Origin: Bathynomus jamesi
Taxonomy: Eukaryota > Arthropoda > Malacostraca > Isopoda > Cirolanidae
Direction: 5' to 3'
DNA: 64,000 nt
NCBI GenBank assembly: GCA_023014485.1
Contig: JAJOZX010007497.1
Coordinates: 62,001-126,000 of the forward strand
Below are positions 1 through 11,213 of this stretch, piece by piece. The position numbers and the translations under genes are program-made. The notes beneath the pieces are model-generated. The model searched no databases. It had not been told where the DNA came from and was given only the letters and a program-made list of their open reading frames with translations. Numbering within the stretch: the stretch's first letter is position 1; each line of letters begins with the position of its first letter.

Positions 1-785
1 TTCGTTGTCTCTGTGTGTTACCACTGTTACAACTGCTGTCGTTCTCTGAGGAAATTACAGATCCATTTTCTCATTTTTTCTCTTATCCTCATATGTTTCA
101 TTTTACTTGCTATTATACCATGATCACATTTGTGGAATGGTGTCTGTGTATATTACATCGTAATTTTCTCTTTCCAAGAGCATCAAAGATATTGTTATAA
201 AGCTCCGTTAGCTGTAATGGGCCCGTTCTTCCTAACCAGAAACCATACGATTTCTCATTGAATCTTTACTGCGTTCCAAAAACTCAAAATAGGTAAGATG
301 AGATGTAAGTGACAGTGGTCAGTTGTTCTTTGTTACAGCTCTATCTCATCCTTTACATCCAGAGACAATTTTCGCTTTCTTCAAGATGCCAGGTATTTCT
401 CTTGAATCCACCAATCTTAGCGATATCCATTACAGAGAAATAGTTAGGCCATTTTTCCAATTTTTAATCATTGAATTTTTGTCATTGAATTGAATTTTTC
501 CATATTGTCCGGACATGCTGTTGAATGTGATTTCGATTGCCCCTCGATGAAACCTTCCAAATTGATTTTATGACCAATATTTGGTTGTCAAAGCTTAACA
601 GCATGAAGATTTTTATTAATATCCCTTTTAATTAACTTTGACTTTTAATTTCTGTTCACTGCCTGAATGATGAAGGAAAATTCTTTCGAAAAGCTTCGTG
701 TTTTTTAGAAATGTATCTTTTAGCTTTTCGGAATTTTAATTGGTCTTTTTATTTTTTTACGCGGATACTGTGCTTTCAATATATA
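1..785. repeat. Dispersed/duplicated ~0.77-kb repeat, copy A
   Basis: This stretch is repeated in the same orientation at 38,611-39,390 with scattered substitutions and small indels; both begin near a TTCGTTGTCT and end near GGATACTGT. No convincing coding frame is present. Because other blocks further along are duplicated in the same order, I read it as part of the large duplication, lying in intron 1 of the lectin-like gene, rather than as an independent transposon. A dispersed repeat family is the alternative. Confidence 0.6.
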
Positions 786-793
786 TAGATATA

Positions 794-932
794 CAGGGTG
801 TTTCAGGTCAACCCTAGGAATATGGAAAAGAAACATTTCATATTATTTACATAATTACTATGACAAACTTCAAATACCAAATACAAACTACAAATTCCGC
901 CAATTTCCATATTTCTAGGTCAACCTGAAACA

Positions 933-934
<2 letters not shown>
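794..934. mobile_element. Mariner-type MITE (about 141 bp)
   Basis: The ends are inverted copies of each other: CAGGGTGTTTCAGGT on the left and its complement ACCTGAAACACC on the right, with inverted similarity continuing for about 30 bp. A TA dinucleotide flanks each end, as expected for Tc1/mariner target duplication. The interior has no coding capacity. The outer bases resemble the larger mariner-like element at 16,129, but the subterminal bases differ. Confidence 0.65.

Positions 935-990
<56 letters not shown>
934..990. repeat. (TA)n microsatellite
   Basis: Uninterrupted TA dinucleotides lie between the MITE and the 3' end of the minus-strand Penelope-like element. PLE 3' ends in this window repeatedly abut (TA)n. 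Confidence 0.95.
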
Positions 991-992
<2 letters not shown>

Positions 993-1070
993 GATGAATT
1001 TCACAATAAAACACGTGAAATGAATGAATGCTGCAAACCCACAAGGAAAAAGAAAAACGATTCCAAGGTC

Positions 1071-1100
1071 TTTCGTGTATTCAGAGCTACACCTCGTCAG
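1071..1100 (-). ncRNA. Hammerhead-ribozyme-like core (outer unit)
   Basis: Read on the minus strand: CTGACGAG, then a GTGTA/TACAC five-base-pair stem with an eight-base loop, then CGAAA. This matches the hammerhead core (CUGANGA, stem II, GAAA). Hammerhead motifs are known in PLEs. One G between core and stem II is unpaired, and stems I and III are not obvious locally; PLE hammerheads often have weak stem III and may act as dimers. Activity is inferred, not shown. Confidence 0.45.
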
Positions 1101-1353
1101 GGAATGAAGATAAAAGGCGAGATGCCCATAAATATATATAACGTACAGGAAAAACAAAACAATTAGCACATACTTAACAAGGGTTAATGAGAGGCAAAAG
1201 AAATTTTAACATGATATCGTCAATTTTATACGTCTCCGCACTGTTATTGAAATTGTTTTTAAAATGAATAAATGCACATTCTAGAATATTTCTTTCTATT
1301 ATATCTCTGTTTTTAACAAGCGCTTTAGAACTATCCCACTTGATGCTATGGTC

Positions 1354-1383
1354 TTTCGTGTATTCAGAGCTACACCTCGTCAG
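1354..1383 (-). ncRNA. Hammerhead-ribozyme-like core (inner unit)
   Basis: Second copy of the same core, CTGACGAG-stem-CGAAA, in the inner unit of the 283-bp tandem duplication. Two cores 283 nt apart on one strand could release a 283-nt RNA if active. Confidence 0.45.
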
Positions 1384-2180
1384 GGAATGAAGATAAAAGG
1401 CGAGATGCCCATAAATATATATAACGTACAGGAAAACAAAACAATTAGCACATACTTAACAAGGGTTAATGAGAGGCAAAAGAAATTTTAACATGATATC
1501 GTCAATTTTATACGTCTCCGCACTGTTATTGAAATTGTTTTTAAAATGAATAAATGCACATTCTAGAATATTTCTTTCTATTATATCTCTGTCTTTAACA
1601 AGCGCTTTAGAACTATCCCACTTGATGCTATGGTTACATCTATACATATGGTTAAATAAAGCATTGGAAGTATTAGCTGTTCTACACGCATATTTATGCT
1701 GTTTTATCCTAACATCTAACGTTTTACCGGTTTGGCCTATATATACTGAGTTACATTGTGTACATCCGATCGAATACACACAACCAACAACATTATCAGG
1801 GCTATTCTTTATTAGGCGTGATTTAACAGTATTATTATACTTACAGATTACATTAATGCCAATTGCTTTAAGTACAGTTGGAAGGTATTGAAAATTAACA
1901 TGGTAAGGTAGGCTAAGGATATTTTTACGCTGAAATTCCTTTACAATTACATCATTATAATACCTATTCTTGGCTTTCTTAAGACAGTTATCTAAAAATG
2001 AAATAGGATAACATAATTTAGTACCAATATTCATGATATTGCATAACTCGGAATCTAAAAATTCAGGACTGACAACTCTCAATGCTCGCAGAAACATAGC
2101 AGAGAAAATAGAGGATTTAATCGAAGGATGATGGTCAGAATAAAAATGCACATAAGAGTTATGTACTAGCTAATTTATAT

Positions 2181-3074
2181 ATGGAATTTTTTGAAAGTAG
2201 AATTTTGCCTACGATTGTTAATTTTAACCTGGTTTGGTACAGGTATATAGATGATATTTTATGCCTTTGGCCTAATAATTTGGATGTGGACTTATTTCTT
2301 GGTAGGCTCAACAATTTAGTCCCATCTATTAAGTTTACAGTTGAAAAAGAAAATGATGGAAGCCTGTCTTTTCTTGATCTAAAAATTTGGAGATGCTCTA
2401 ATCAGTTCAAATATGAAGTCTACCGTAAGCCTACTAATACTAACTCTTATGTGCATTTTTATTCTGACCATCATCCTTCGATTAAATCCTCTATTTTCTC
2501 TGCTATGTTTCCTCGAGCATTGAGAGTTGTCAGTCCTGAATTTTTAGATTCCGAGTTATGCAATATCATGAATATTGGTACTAAATTATGTTGTCCTATT
2601 TCATTTTTAGATAACTGTCTTAAGAAAGCCAAGAATAGGTATTATAATAATGTAATTGTAAAGGAATTTCAGCGTAAAAATATCCTTAGCCTACCTTACC
2701 ATGTTAATTTTCAATACCTTCCAACTGTACTTAAAGCAATTGGCATTAATGTAATCTGTAAGTATAATAATACTGTTAAATCACGCCTAATAAAGAATAG
2801 CCCTGATAATGTTGTTGGTTGTGTGTATTCGATCGGATGTACACAATGTAACTCAGTATATATAGGCCAAACCGGTAAAACGTTAGATGTTAGGGTAAAA
2901 CAGCATAACTATGCGTGTAGAACAGCTAATACTTCCAATGCTTTATTTAACCATATGTATAGATGTAACCATAGCATCAAGTGGGATAGTTCTAAAGCGC
3001 TTGTTAAAAACAGAGATATAATAGAAAGAAATATTCTAGAATGTGCATTTATTCATTTAAAACAATTTCAATAA
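2181..3074 (+). pseudogene. PLE polyprotein fragment: RT C-half plus GIY-YIG endonuclease
   Basis: Open frame of 297 codons, partial at its 5' end. RT motif with YIDD lies at residues about 22-25. The thumb/linker follows, including SLSFLDLKIWR. The GIY-YIG region is at about 220-240 (VYIGQTGKTLDVRVKQH), and the C-terminal segment ends at about residue 290. The natural C-terminus is lost: a short deletion after HLKQFQ shifts the frame compared with the minus-strand copy, which continues FNNSAETYKIDDIML. RT copies RNA into DNA; GIY-YIG nicks target DNA. Lacking the N-terminal half, it cannot be autonomous. Confidence 0.85.
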
Positions 3075-3218
3075 CAGTGCGGGGGACCTATAAAATTGAC
3101 GATATCATGTTAAAATTTCTTTTGCCTCTCATTAACCCTTGTTAAGTATGTGCTAATTGTTTTGTTTTTGCTGTACGTTATATATATTTATGGGCATCTC
3201 GCCTTTTATCTTCATTCC

Positions 3219-3248
3219 CTGACGAGGTGTAGCTCTGAATACACGAAA
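3219..3248 (+). ncRNA. Hammerhead-ribozyme-like core
   Basis: CTGACGAG, GTGTA/TACAC stem II and CGAAA, identical to the two minus-strand motifs at 1,071 and 1,354, at the same distance from the end of the PLE. Conservation across copies may only reflect common descent. Confidence 0.45.
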
Positions 3249-3288
3249 GACCTTGGAATCGTTTTTCTTTTTCCTTGTGGGTTTGCAG

Positions 3289-3289
3289 C

Positions 3290-3353
<64 letters not shown>

Positions 3354-3400
3354 ATATTATATATAATATATATATATTATATATATATATTATATATATT
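3289..3400. repeat. (TA)n microsatellite, interrupted
   Basis: About 110 bp of TA dinucleotides with occasional AAT/ATT slips, directly after the PLE 3' end. Open frames through it encode only YI repeats and are not genes. Confidence 0.95.
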
Positions 3401-3719
3401 AGGGTGATTCAAAAAAATAAAAGTTTTTTTTTTAATTGTTCAACCTGTATTTTTGTTCCCTATGACAAAAAAGTAGTGTATGCCAAATTTGGTGAATTTT
3501 AAATAAAATTTACTATGTGCTACCAGGCGTCAAAGTTTCCTCTTTTTCAATTTGTTTGTTTTACAACTTATGATTTTATGTTTAATTGTTTATATTTCAG
3601 AATTTTTAATTAATGGTTTATATACTAGCTTGCTTTTAATTGTTGCTTGGAACTCGTAATTTTGATACCAATTAATCGATTAGAAGCTAGGCCTAACTCA
3701 CCATCACCCAGTTGCTCAC

Positions 3720-5662
3720 TTGGGAGAAGTTTCTACAAGAAAAGAAACTGAAGTATGGCTAATTGGGCAGCCCTCTGCAGTACTAAAAACATCCGTATTA
3801 CCATCAGAGAAGGAAATGATGGCCCTCTTCATGCACTACAGAAATATTAAAAAGCAAGACATTAGAGAATCATGCTGCTCTACTGCAGATGATGTGCTAG
3901 CAGTTTGGAAAAAAGCAGGAATACCAGCAAAACAAAGAATACATGTAGTAGATAAAATTCAAGGAATACTGAAGGAATGACAGCTGCTTAAGAAAAACAA
4001 AGCAAACAAATTGAAAAGATCACAAAATTTAAATAATAAAGAAGAAAAAATGGAAAGATAAACTGGAAAACTTATTTGACATTGCTCATGAGAATGCTAT
4101 GCAGCTTATAAAAATAGAAGATGATAAGAAATTCTTGAAAATTCAACGTGAGAAAGGACGTCATGGAAAAATGGGTACCATTGATAAGGCTGTTGCTAAA
4201 AAAGAGCAAAGAGCAGCAGAAAAGCAACAACGTTATGAAAAGAGGAAAGCAGAAGAAGAGATCAAAAGAAAGAAGAATGAAGAGGCTGTCATACTCACCA
4301 GTACATCATCAGAATCAGAATCAGAGGAGAGTAAAAGTGATGAATCTGGTTTCTGTGCTGCACAACCTTCAACATGGAAAAGTAAGGTTGGCAAACGTAG
4401 AAAATTGTTTGATGATAAATTATTAGGAAGTCTTGATGTTGCAAAATTGAGTGACAGAAATGCGTCTCTTTTTAATGCAAACAATCAGACATCGCTTGAA
4501 TGGGACATCTGCGAACAAAAAAATGCATGTGTTTCAATACAACGGCAGCCAATACTGGTCCTAGAAATGGTGCAGCTATTCTTCTAGAACAAAAATTCGA
4601 CAACGATTTATTGTGCCTGGCATGTCGACACCATATATTTGAAATTATGCTGGAAGCTGTTGTTTCAAAGTCTTTATCACCATCTTCTGGCCCAGATATA
4701 GTCCTTTTTAAGAAGTTCAGAGAAAAATGGTCAATCATTAATAAGGAGGACTACGAAACAGCATTATCAGATCCAGATATCTATGAAAATATTCATGACA
4801 TCAAAGATGACATAATTATATTTGCAACAAATCAACTAGATACATTCCAACCAAGAGACGATTACCTAGAACTATTGCAGTTAACAATTATTTTTTTGGG
4901 AGGTGAACCAAAAGGTGGAATCAAATTTAAACATCCAGCGGGACTTCATCGGGCTAGGTGGATGGCCAAAATTACATATTCATTAAAAAATTTTATGTTC
5001 AAATCTCAGTTCAAAATTTCAGTAAAAGACAAAAAAGGACTAAAAGACATCTGTCTATTTGCTACTAGGTTATATGTAAAGGCATGGTTTACAGCTCCTG
5101 TGCCATCTTGCGCTCCTTGTTGATCTGGAATTATTACAGAATCTTGTAGTCTACAAACAAATAAATGACACAATTGCATTTGTTGCTATTAAAAAACTGT
5201 TAGGTCACCTCTGGTACCTATCAGAAGAACTGGTAGCCTTGGCCTTTTATGATGATGAAGTGCCTACTGAAACGAAAAACAAAATTGTAAAGGCCTTGCA
5301 AAATACAACAGAAACTCTTCCTGCAAAACAGGCTTTTCTAGATCCTGCACTTATTCCAACGAAGAAATTAGAAGATTTTGTCATCAAATACTCAAAGATT
5401 CTTTACAATAACAGAATTTAGTTCAAAATTTTTACTCAAAGATGCTAAAGAATGGCATAATGATGAAGAGTATAACTCCGCTAAGAAATCTATCAAACAG
5501 TGGAAAGTCGTGAATGATATAGCGGAAAGAGGAGTAAAATTAATGGATGAATATAATAAAATACTAACACATGACGAAGATCAAAAACAATTCTTGCTAC
5601 AAGTAGTGAAAAACTACAGGGCTGTTTACCCTGATAGAAAGAAAGAAACATTGATGAAGTAA
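3720..5662 (+). pseudogene. Relic transposase, family X (diverged paralogue of the one at 35-37.5 kb)
   Basis: Plus-strand pieces at 3,720-3,980, 4,099-4,480, 4,530-5,120, 5,160-5,400 and 5,400-5,662 align in order with the minus-strand protein at 35,021-37,506. Shared landmarks are an N-terminal IGQPSA/VGYPSA motif, LFDIA followed by an FL...Q...KG.MG.ID segment, a Lys/Glu-rich coil, NTTAANTG, LACRHHIFEI, GGEPKGGI with LHRARWMA, and VVNDIAERGVKLM near the end. The middle, including the VHWDGKLL region, is deleted near 4,480-4,530, and several frameshifts break the rest. The layout (Asp near TTxxN, LACRHH, DIAERG) suggests an RNase H-like DDE core, which is inference. I cannot name the superfamily. 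No inverted ends were found around this copy. Confidence 0.7.
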
Positions 5663-5689
5663 GGACAGCTAATGTCTCAAATATCATGC

Positions 5690-6239
<550 letters not shown>

Positions 6240-6240
<1 letters not shown>

Positions 6241-8507
6241 TTAATGATGGAAGCCCAACGTCACTAGCCAAGAGGTCTCAAACATAGCTTCCCTTACCAA
6301 CTATCCACAATAATGCAAACAAATACATATCCAAGGGCAACATTAGGAAATACAACCCAAATTACACTTGAGAAATAGCCCAGCAGATGCAACAGATGCA
6401 GCAGATGCAACAGCTCAACACAGAAATAAACAACAAACTCAAAGAAAAACAAACAGAAACATTTAGGGAATTCATAACAGCACTAAACCACTCCAGAGAT
6501 ACATCCAGGCTATACAAGACTATAAACAGCATTATCCACTCTAACAGCGGCATTCACAGCTCGCCCGCGGCTATCTGTCGCAGCCAAAATTATATCCCAG
6601 CATATACACAACAAGCTAACATTCTAGTTAATCACTACGCAAAGATAAGTCACTTGAACAGAGAAAACAACCAGAAACACGCAGACAGACAAACAGCCAG
6701 ACAAGAAAACCTACAGACTCGACACGACCATTACACCCTTCAATACAGACCAGACCACCAAGATCATCAAAAACATTAAGAATTCGAAGGCTACTGAACC
6801 AGACATCATATCTAACATACACCTAAACACTTGGGCCCACAGGAAATACTAGTTCTCACAAACATCAACACATATTCATACCAACACTGTATTATTCCTG
6901 ACATATGGAAACAAGGTAAAATTATTACACTACTCAAACCAAACAAAAATCCAATAGAACCAGCTTCCTATAGACCCATTACTTTAATATGCATACCTTC
7001 CAAAGTAACAGAAAGACTAATTTTAGAAATCACCAACCCACACATACCACTATCGCCTACTCAACATGGATTCAGACCTCACCACTCAACCACGACATTG
7101 CTCACTAACCTCACGTAGCACATCATGGATGGCATCAACTCCAGACGACCAGCTCAACGTACACTATTAGCAACAATAGACATTAATAAAGCATTTGATG
7201 CTATCCCACGTTTCCCTCTCATAAACAAAATACTCACACAAACATGCACAAAACACCAAAAGGTGGCTGAGCAACTATCTTTCAGGAAGATACTCACATG
7301 TCACATTTAATGGCAAGTCATCCAAAAACAAGCTTTTTCCCAACGGGATCCCTCAAGGCTCTGTTCTCTCACCAACACTTATACATGCATGACATTCCAA
7401 CACCCATAGATAACAAGCTTACCTTATCATATGCAGATGACATCACCCTAACATCCACCCACAACAACATCAACACCGCTACAGTTAACCTACAAATATA
7501 CATAAACAGTGTACAAGACTGGCTCACACACAATAGACTCAAAGCAGCGCCCACAAAATCAACCATCACCTTGCTTACAAGCAACACAAAGAACACCAGA
7601 TAAAAGAACACCAGATCATTATCTTTTGCAAACCACATTCAGGACATTGAAAACAAGTGTACGTCAAGACTTAACACGCTTACGGTACTAACAGGCACAA
7701 ACTTTGGACGCCAGCAGGAAACAACATCACTCATATACAAACAATATATTCGCTCAGTTATGGACTATGCTAGCCCATGCTGGGCACCCATTATCTCAAA
7801 CACACACAAAAACACCTTACAGACAATACAAAACAACGCACTTCATATCATTCCAGGATGCACTCAAACAACACCAATAGAATACCTGCACACAGAAACA
7901 AAAATACTGAAAGTTAGGGAACATTTAGACATGAGGGGAACACAATTCATGGCAGCAGCGACAACTAACCAACAACACCTTTGCCACTACATGTACAATC
8001 ATGCACCGACACCTCGCACCATTAAGGGAGCACCAGACATCACACAGTACAGAAAAAATATACACACACATCTAACCCACAAAGCACTGACACGACTCGG
8101 TCCGAATGCGGTCCTAGGTGCGAAACCGCCACCCATTAACAGGTCAGAGCTCAGCCTGAGCAGATCGGATCGAGTTAACTTAGCACGATTCCGATGTGGA
8201 CATCACCCCAACTTACAGACATAAAAACACAGACTAGACAAGTCCACAGACGACACCTACCACCTGTGCCAGGACACACCACAAACAATTGAACACATCA
8301 TGACAGACTGTACCACTCTAACACAACATAGAACACAACACAACATCACTAGTGCGCTGAACCTCTGGTCCACTCCGGAGAGGGTGATCGGTTACCTGCA
8401 TGCCGCCGGCTTGCTCGATCCGGGTGGCTGATTGGCTAAACAACAACAAAACTATCCACAATTTTCCCAGAAGAGTTCCTTGTTCCATGCACATTAGATG
8501 TGTTATT

Positions 8508-8524
<17 letters not shown>
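6240..8524 (+). mobile_element. Non-LTR retrotransposon (R1/Jockey-like), decayed
   Basis: Order on the plus strand: endonuclease-to-RT linker with a CAG-rich QMQQMQQ stretch (about 6,390-6,780); RT with IPDIWKQGKIITLLKPNKNP and SYRPITL (6,890-7,000), QHGFRPHHST (7,060) and DINKAFDAI (7,175); YADDITL catalytic motif (about 7,430); thumb; then a C-terminal Cys/His segment, RCGHHPNLQTY and EHIMTDC, to about 8,430. Frameshifts and stops break it into at least six pieces, and the 5' endonuclease is missing. It ends in a (TTA)n tail. The coding strand is A/C-rich and G-poor, unlike its surroundings, as in some jockey-type LINEs. Confidence 0.8.

Positions 8525-8569
<45 letters not shown>
8502..8569. 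repeat. (TTA)n then (TA)n
   Basis: The (TTA)n section is the probable 3' tail of the preceding LINE; it runs into (TA)n. Confidence 0.9.
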
Positions 8570-8571
<2 letters not shown>

Positions 8572-8608
8572 GACTAACAGTTGAACTAACATTTTTTAAT
8601 TAACGGAC

Positions 8609-8637
8609 GTTTCGGGAGAACCAATTCTCATCTTCAG
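8609..8637 (-). ncRNA. Hammerhead-like motif, minus strand
   Basis: On the minus strand: CTGAAGA, stem GAGAA/TTCTC with loop TTGG, then CGAAAC. This fits CUGANGA-stem II-GAAA. It forms one half of an inverted pair with 8,879-8,907. Flanking stems were not resolved. Such CTGAAGATG...CGAAAC sequences recur in metazoan PLE-type repeats. Confidence 0.35.
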
Positions 8638-8878
8638 TGGTAGTCACAGTTAAAAACAAGGTAATTACATTATATCACATTCATGTCTATTCAGACATCG
8701 TTCACACGTATCATAATTACTCCATTATCTTAATTCTATTTATTTTAATTGTTTTAAATCATCTCTTACCATTTTAAGCCATATACTACAATATAAGTAA
8801 ATTATGTATATATTTTAGGTTCTCTTTTAACCCTTGAATGTGATGCAATGTAATGTCTTGTTTTAGTTGTGACTACTA

Positions 8879-8907
8879 CTGAAGATGAGAAATGGGTTTC
8901 CCGAAAC
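8879..8907 (+). ncRNA. Hammerhead-like motif, plus strand
   Basis: CTGAAGA, GAGAAA/TTTCCC stem with one mismatch and loop TGGG, then GAAAC. It is the inverted, diverged partner of the minus-strand motif at 8,609; inverted similarity extends into flanking GTGACTACT/GTGACTACC. The 240 bp between them has no coding content. Confidence 0.35.
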
Positions 8908-8979
8908 TTCTGGTAATTTGTGATTTTATTCGTCTTGAAATGCCGCTTCCTTTGGAAAAAGTCCTTTTCCTGAATTATA

Positions 8980-10312
8980 CTAGGGGCACTCAATATATTT
9001 TGCCTCACCCTTTTTTCTCAGCTAAATAATAGGCCACTGGGTCTGAAATGTCTTTTGGGGCGTAAGTTTGAACTTTCTTAGCTTCACAAAACCGGATTTT
9101 TCTAGTGTTTGAACCTCCCCTCCTTGTATAAAACCGCTTTTAAACGCCCTTGTATAAAACCGATGGTTAACGCAGTTTCGAAAATGGCGTCGTAAACAAA
9201 GAGCTGTTATCGAGTTCTTAAACGCAGAGAAGAAAACAGTTGGAAATATTCACAAACGTCTACAAAACGTTTACGGAGATGCTGTTGTTGATCGAAGCAC
9301 AGTTGGACGGTGGTCTAAACGTGTGAGATCATCGGAGAGAGGGAGAGCCAGTCTCGATGATGAGCCACGCAGTGGTCTCCCGGCATCGGCTCTGACATCT
9401 CACAATGTGCAACGTGCTAACAGCATCATTCGATCGAATTGGCGCGTCACATACAAGGAGCTATCACTGGAGCTAGGAATTAGTGAACGAAGTGTGAATA
9501 CGATAATTCAGCAACTGGGATACTCAAAAGTGTGTTCACCGTTTGTTCCTCGCGAACTGACTGAAGATCACAAAGCCCAAAGAAAAGAAATTGCTTCTGA
9601 GTCGTTGGTTCGATACGAGACAGAAGGGGATGACTTCCTTTCACGAATTGTGACTGGGGATGAGACTTGGGTACACCACTTTGAACCTGAAACAAAACGC
9701 CAATCCATGGAGTGGCATCAAGCAGACTCCCCGCGCAAGAAAAAATTCAAAATGGCTCCCTCTGCAGGAAAGGTTATGGCAACCATCTTCTGGGACATGA
9801 AAGGGGTGATTCTGGTAGACATTATGAAGAAAGGACAAACAATCAACTCAGAGGCATATATTGCTATCCTACAAAGACTCCAGAGACGTATAAAGCGAGT
9901 TCGACCAGAGAGAAAACTGGAAGACGTCCTTCTTTTGCACGATAACGCAAGACCACACAATAGTTTGCAAACAAGAGAGGCCATCACAAAAATGCGCCGA
10001 TCTGGCACCTTCACACTTCCATTTGTTTGGGCCAATGAAGGATGCTCTTCGTGGAAGAAAGTTTCAGAGTGACGATGAGATTCTTGAGGAGGTTAAGAGT
10101 TGGCTCCAGCGGAACCCAGCGGACTTTTACCAGCAAGGAATAAAGGCCCTTGTTTCGAGGTGGAAGAAAGCCGTAGAAAAGGATGGAGACTATGTGGAAA
10201 AATAAAAACTTGTAAAAAAGGTACGTAGCTACTTGTGTACAAAATTTCTGGAACTTACAAGAAAACTTGGAAAGAAAAAAAACGTGGGGCAAAATATATT
10301 GAGTGGCCCTCG
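8980..10312 (+). mobile_element. Mariner element with matching terminal inverted repeats
   Basis: Ends are near-identical inverted repeats: left around AGGGGCACTCAATATATTTT, right its complement with GGCC for GGGC. Flanks are TA. The length, about 1.33 kb, is full size for mariner. Inside is a single mariner-type transposase frame with one internal deletion. Confidence 0.88.
9185..10205 (+). pseudogene. Mariner transposase (DD34D type), internally deleted
   Basis: The frame reads from about 9,190 (KQRAVIEFLNAEKKTVGNIH, a paired helix-turn-helix region) through GISERSVNTIIQQLGY. The catalytic core follows: first Asp in TGDETWVHHFEPETK (about 9,655) and second Asp in LLHDNARPH (about 9,940). 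A deletion of roughly 36 bases plus a frameshift at about 9,995 removes the linker before the third acidic region; DLAPSHFHLF resumes in another frame, with His where the family's third Asp is expected. The C-terminus FGPMKDALRGR to GDYVEK ends at 10,205. The enzyme would be dead. Confidence 0.88.
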
Positions 10313-10581
10313 TATATAGGAAGAGAGAAGACTCGAAAATCTTCACAGATTTTAATGTTTTATTCTTGTAGCCATTGGGAATTGTAATTGTTATAGATAT
10401 ATTACTGTAGATCTCCCGGTAGCTAAGAGATCTTGGTGTCGGACTATGGTGAGGTGAGACTATGGGTTTATTAACGGTTTGGTTGGCTTGATTGGCTTTG
10501 GTCAGTCACTCATCTTGTTAATACTCGGGCTCAGGTGACCCTTCGAACACACATACACCAGACTGTCGAAATTGCTTTCCG

Positions 10582-10623
<42 letters not shown>

Positions 10624-11213
10624 CTTTGCATGTGTAGTAATGCCTAGTTAAAAATATTAATTTTTGTTTAGTTAAGATTATAATGTTTATTATAAATTTA
10701 CTAATAATTGTGAAATTACGATAAAGTATGTTTGTTAGATTGTAATTGTTTAAAATGGGAAGAGTTGGCAATCCTGAACAGAGGCCCACAGAGCGGACTA
10801 CCCCCAAAAAGAGTCAGTCATTCGGCAGCGCGATAAGCGTAAAGTGGGCCATGTAACCTTAAAATTAAATTAATTGTTTTGTGCCCCTCTCCGACGTAAA
10901 ATGTTATAGTAAAATTTCCTACTCGCATCCCCTCAAATTACTTAAAGCATTTTCGGAATTAAATAAAGTGTTAACAAGCGTTTAAAAGGAGTGTTAATGA
11001 AGCCCCCCTCCCCCTTTGTGTTGTAACGGCTCTCATAGTCTCGGCGTGGCTACCATGAATTTATAAAGTTTTGTGGAAATGAGTAAAGAGAGTGTAAAGA
11101 TAAATGCAATAGAGAGCAGAAAGTAGAGTAAATAATGAAGAAAATAAACAATAAAACGTATTCACGACACATGGATTGTGTTGCCTTGGATAAATAATGC
11201 AAATTTGTTACAG
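10313..11213. other. Non-coding stretch with (TA)n at 10,585-10,621
   Basis: No exon or transposon protein was recognised. From about 11,170 the sequence matches 45,840 onward, marking one edge of a duplicated block in the intron before lectin exon 2. Confidence 0.7.

Larger units (their letters stand above)
1067..1632 (-). repeat. 283-bp direct tandem duplication of the PLE 3' end
   Basis: The segment starting at the GGTCTTTCGTG motif at 1,067 recurs at 1,350, giving two adjacent near-identical units of about 283 bp. Each covers the PLE 3' coding end, its 3' UTR and the hammerhead-like motif. The breakpoint falls within the GIY-YIG coding region, so only the inner unit is continuous with the open frame. 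It resembles the partial tandem organisation (pseudo-LTR) known for PLEs. Confidence 0.85.
991..2162 (-). mobile_element. Penelope-like element, 5'-truncated, minus strand
   Basis: The minus-strand reading frame 2,151-1,456 encodes the linker and GIY-YIG endonuclease part of a Penelope-like polyprotein. It starts at the HFYSDHH segment and contains CTQCNSVYIGQTGKTL, the GIY-YIG signature region. The reverse transcriptase half is missing. The 3' untranslated part, with a hammerhead-like motif, runs to the (TA)n at 990. It abuts a plus-strand copy head to head at about 2,162. PLEs are known for 5' truncation and for tandem or inverted partial copies; this arrangement fits. Confidence 0.85.
2163..3289 (+). 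mobile_element. Penelope-like element, 5'-truncated, plus strand
   Basis: This copy begins inside the reverse transcriptase domain, at ANLYMEFFESRIL, and runs through the catalytic YRYIDDILCLWP, the linker and the GIY-YIG domain. It ends in a 3' UTR with a hammerhead-like motif that abuts (TA)n at 3,289. From about 2,445 onward it is an inverted, nearly identical copy of the minus-strand element next to it, so 991-3,289 is a large imperfect palindrome with its centre near 2,162. Confidence 0.87.

Noticed and set aside
847..1169. Open frames with long Tyr-Ile runs (also at about 3,150-3,500, 10,502-10,807, 40,728-40,972, 43,468-43,793)
   Set aside because: They are translations of (TA)n microsatellites, with no conserved domain.
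1622..1891. Plus-strand 89-codon frame
   Set aside because: Antisense to the GIY-YIG region of the minus-strand PLE.
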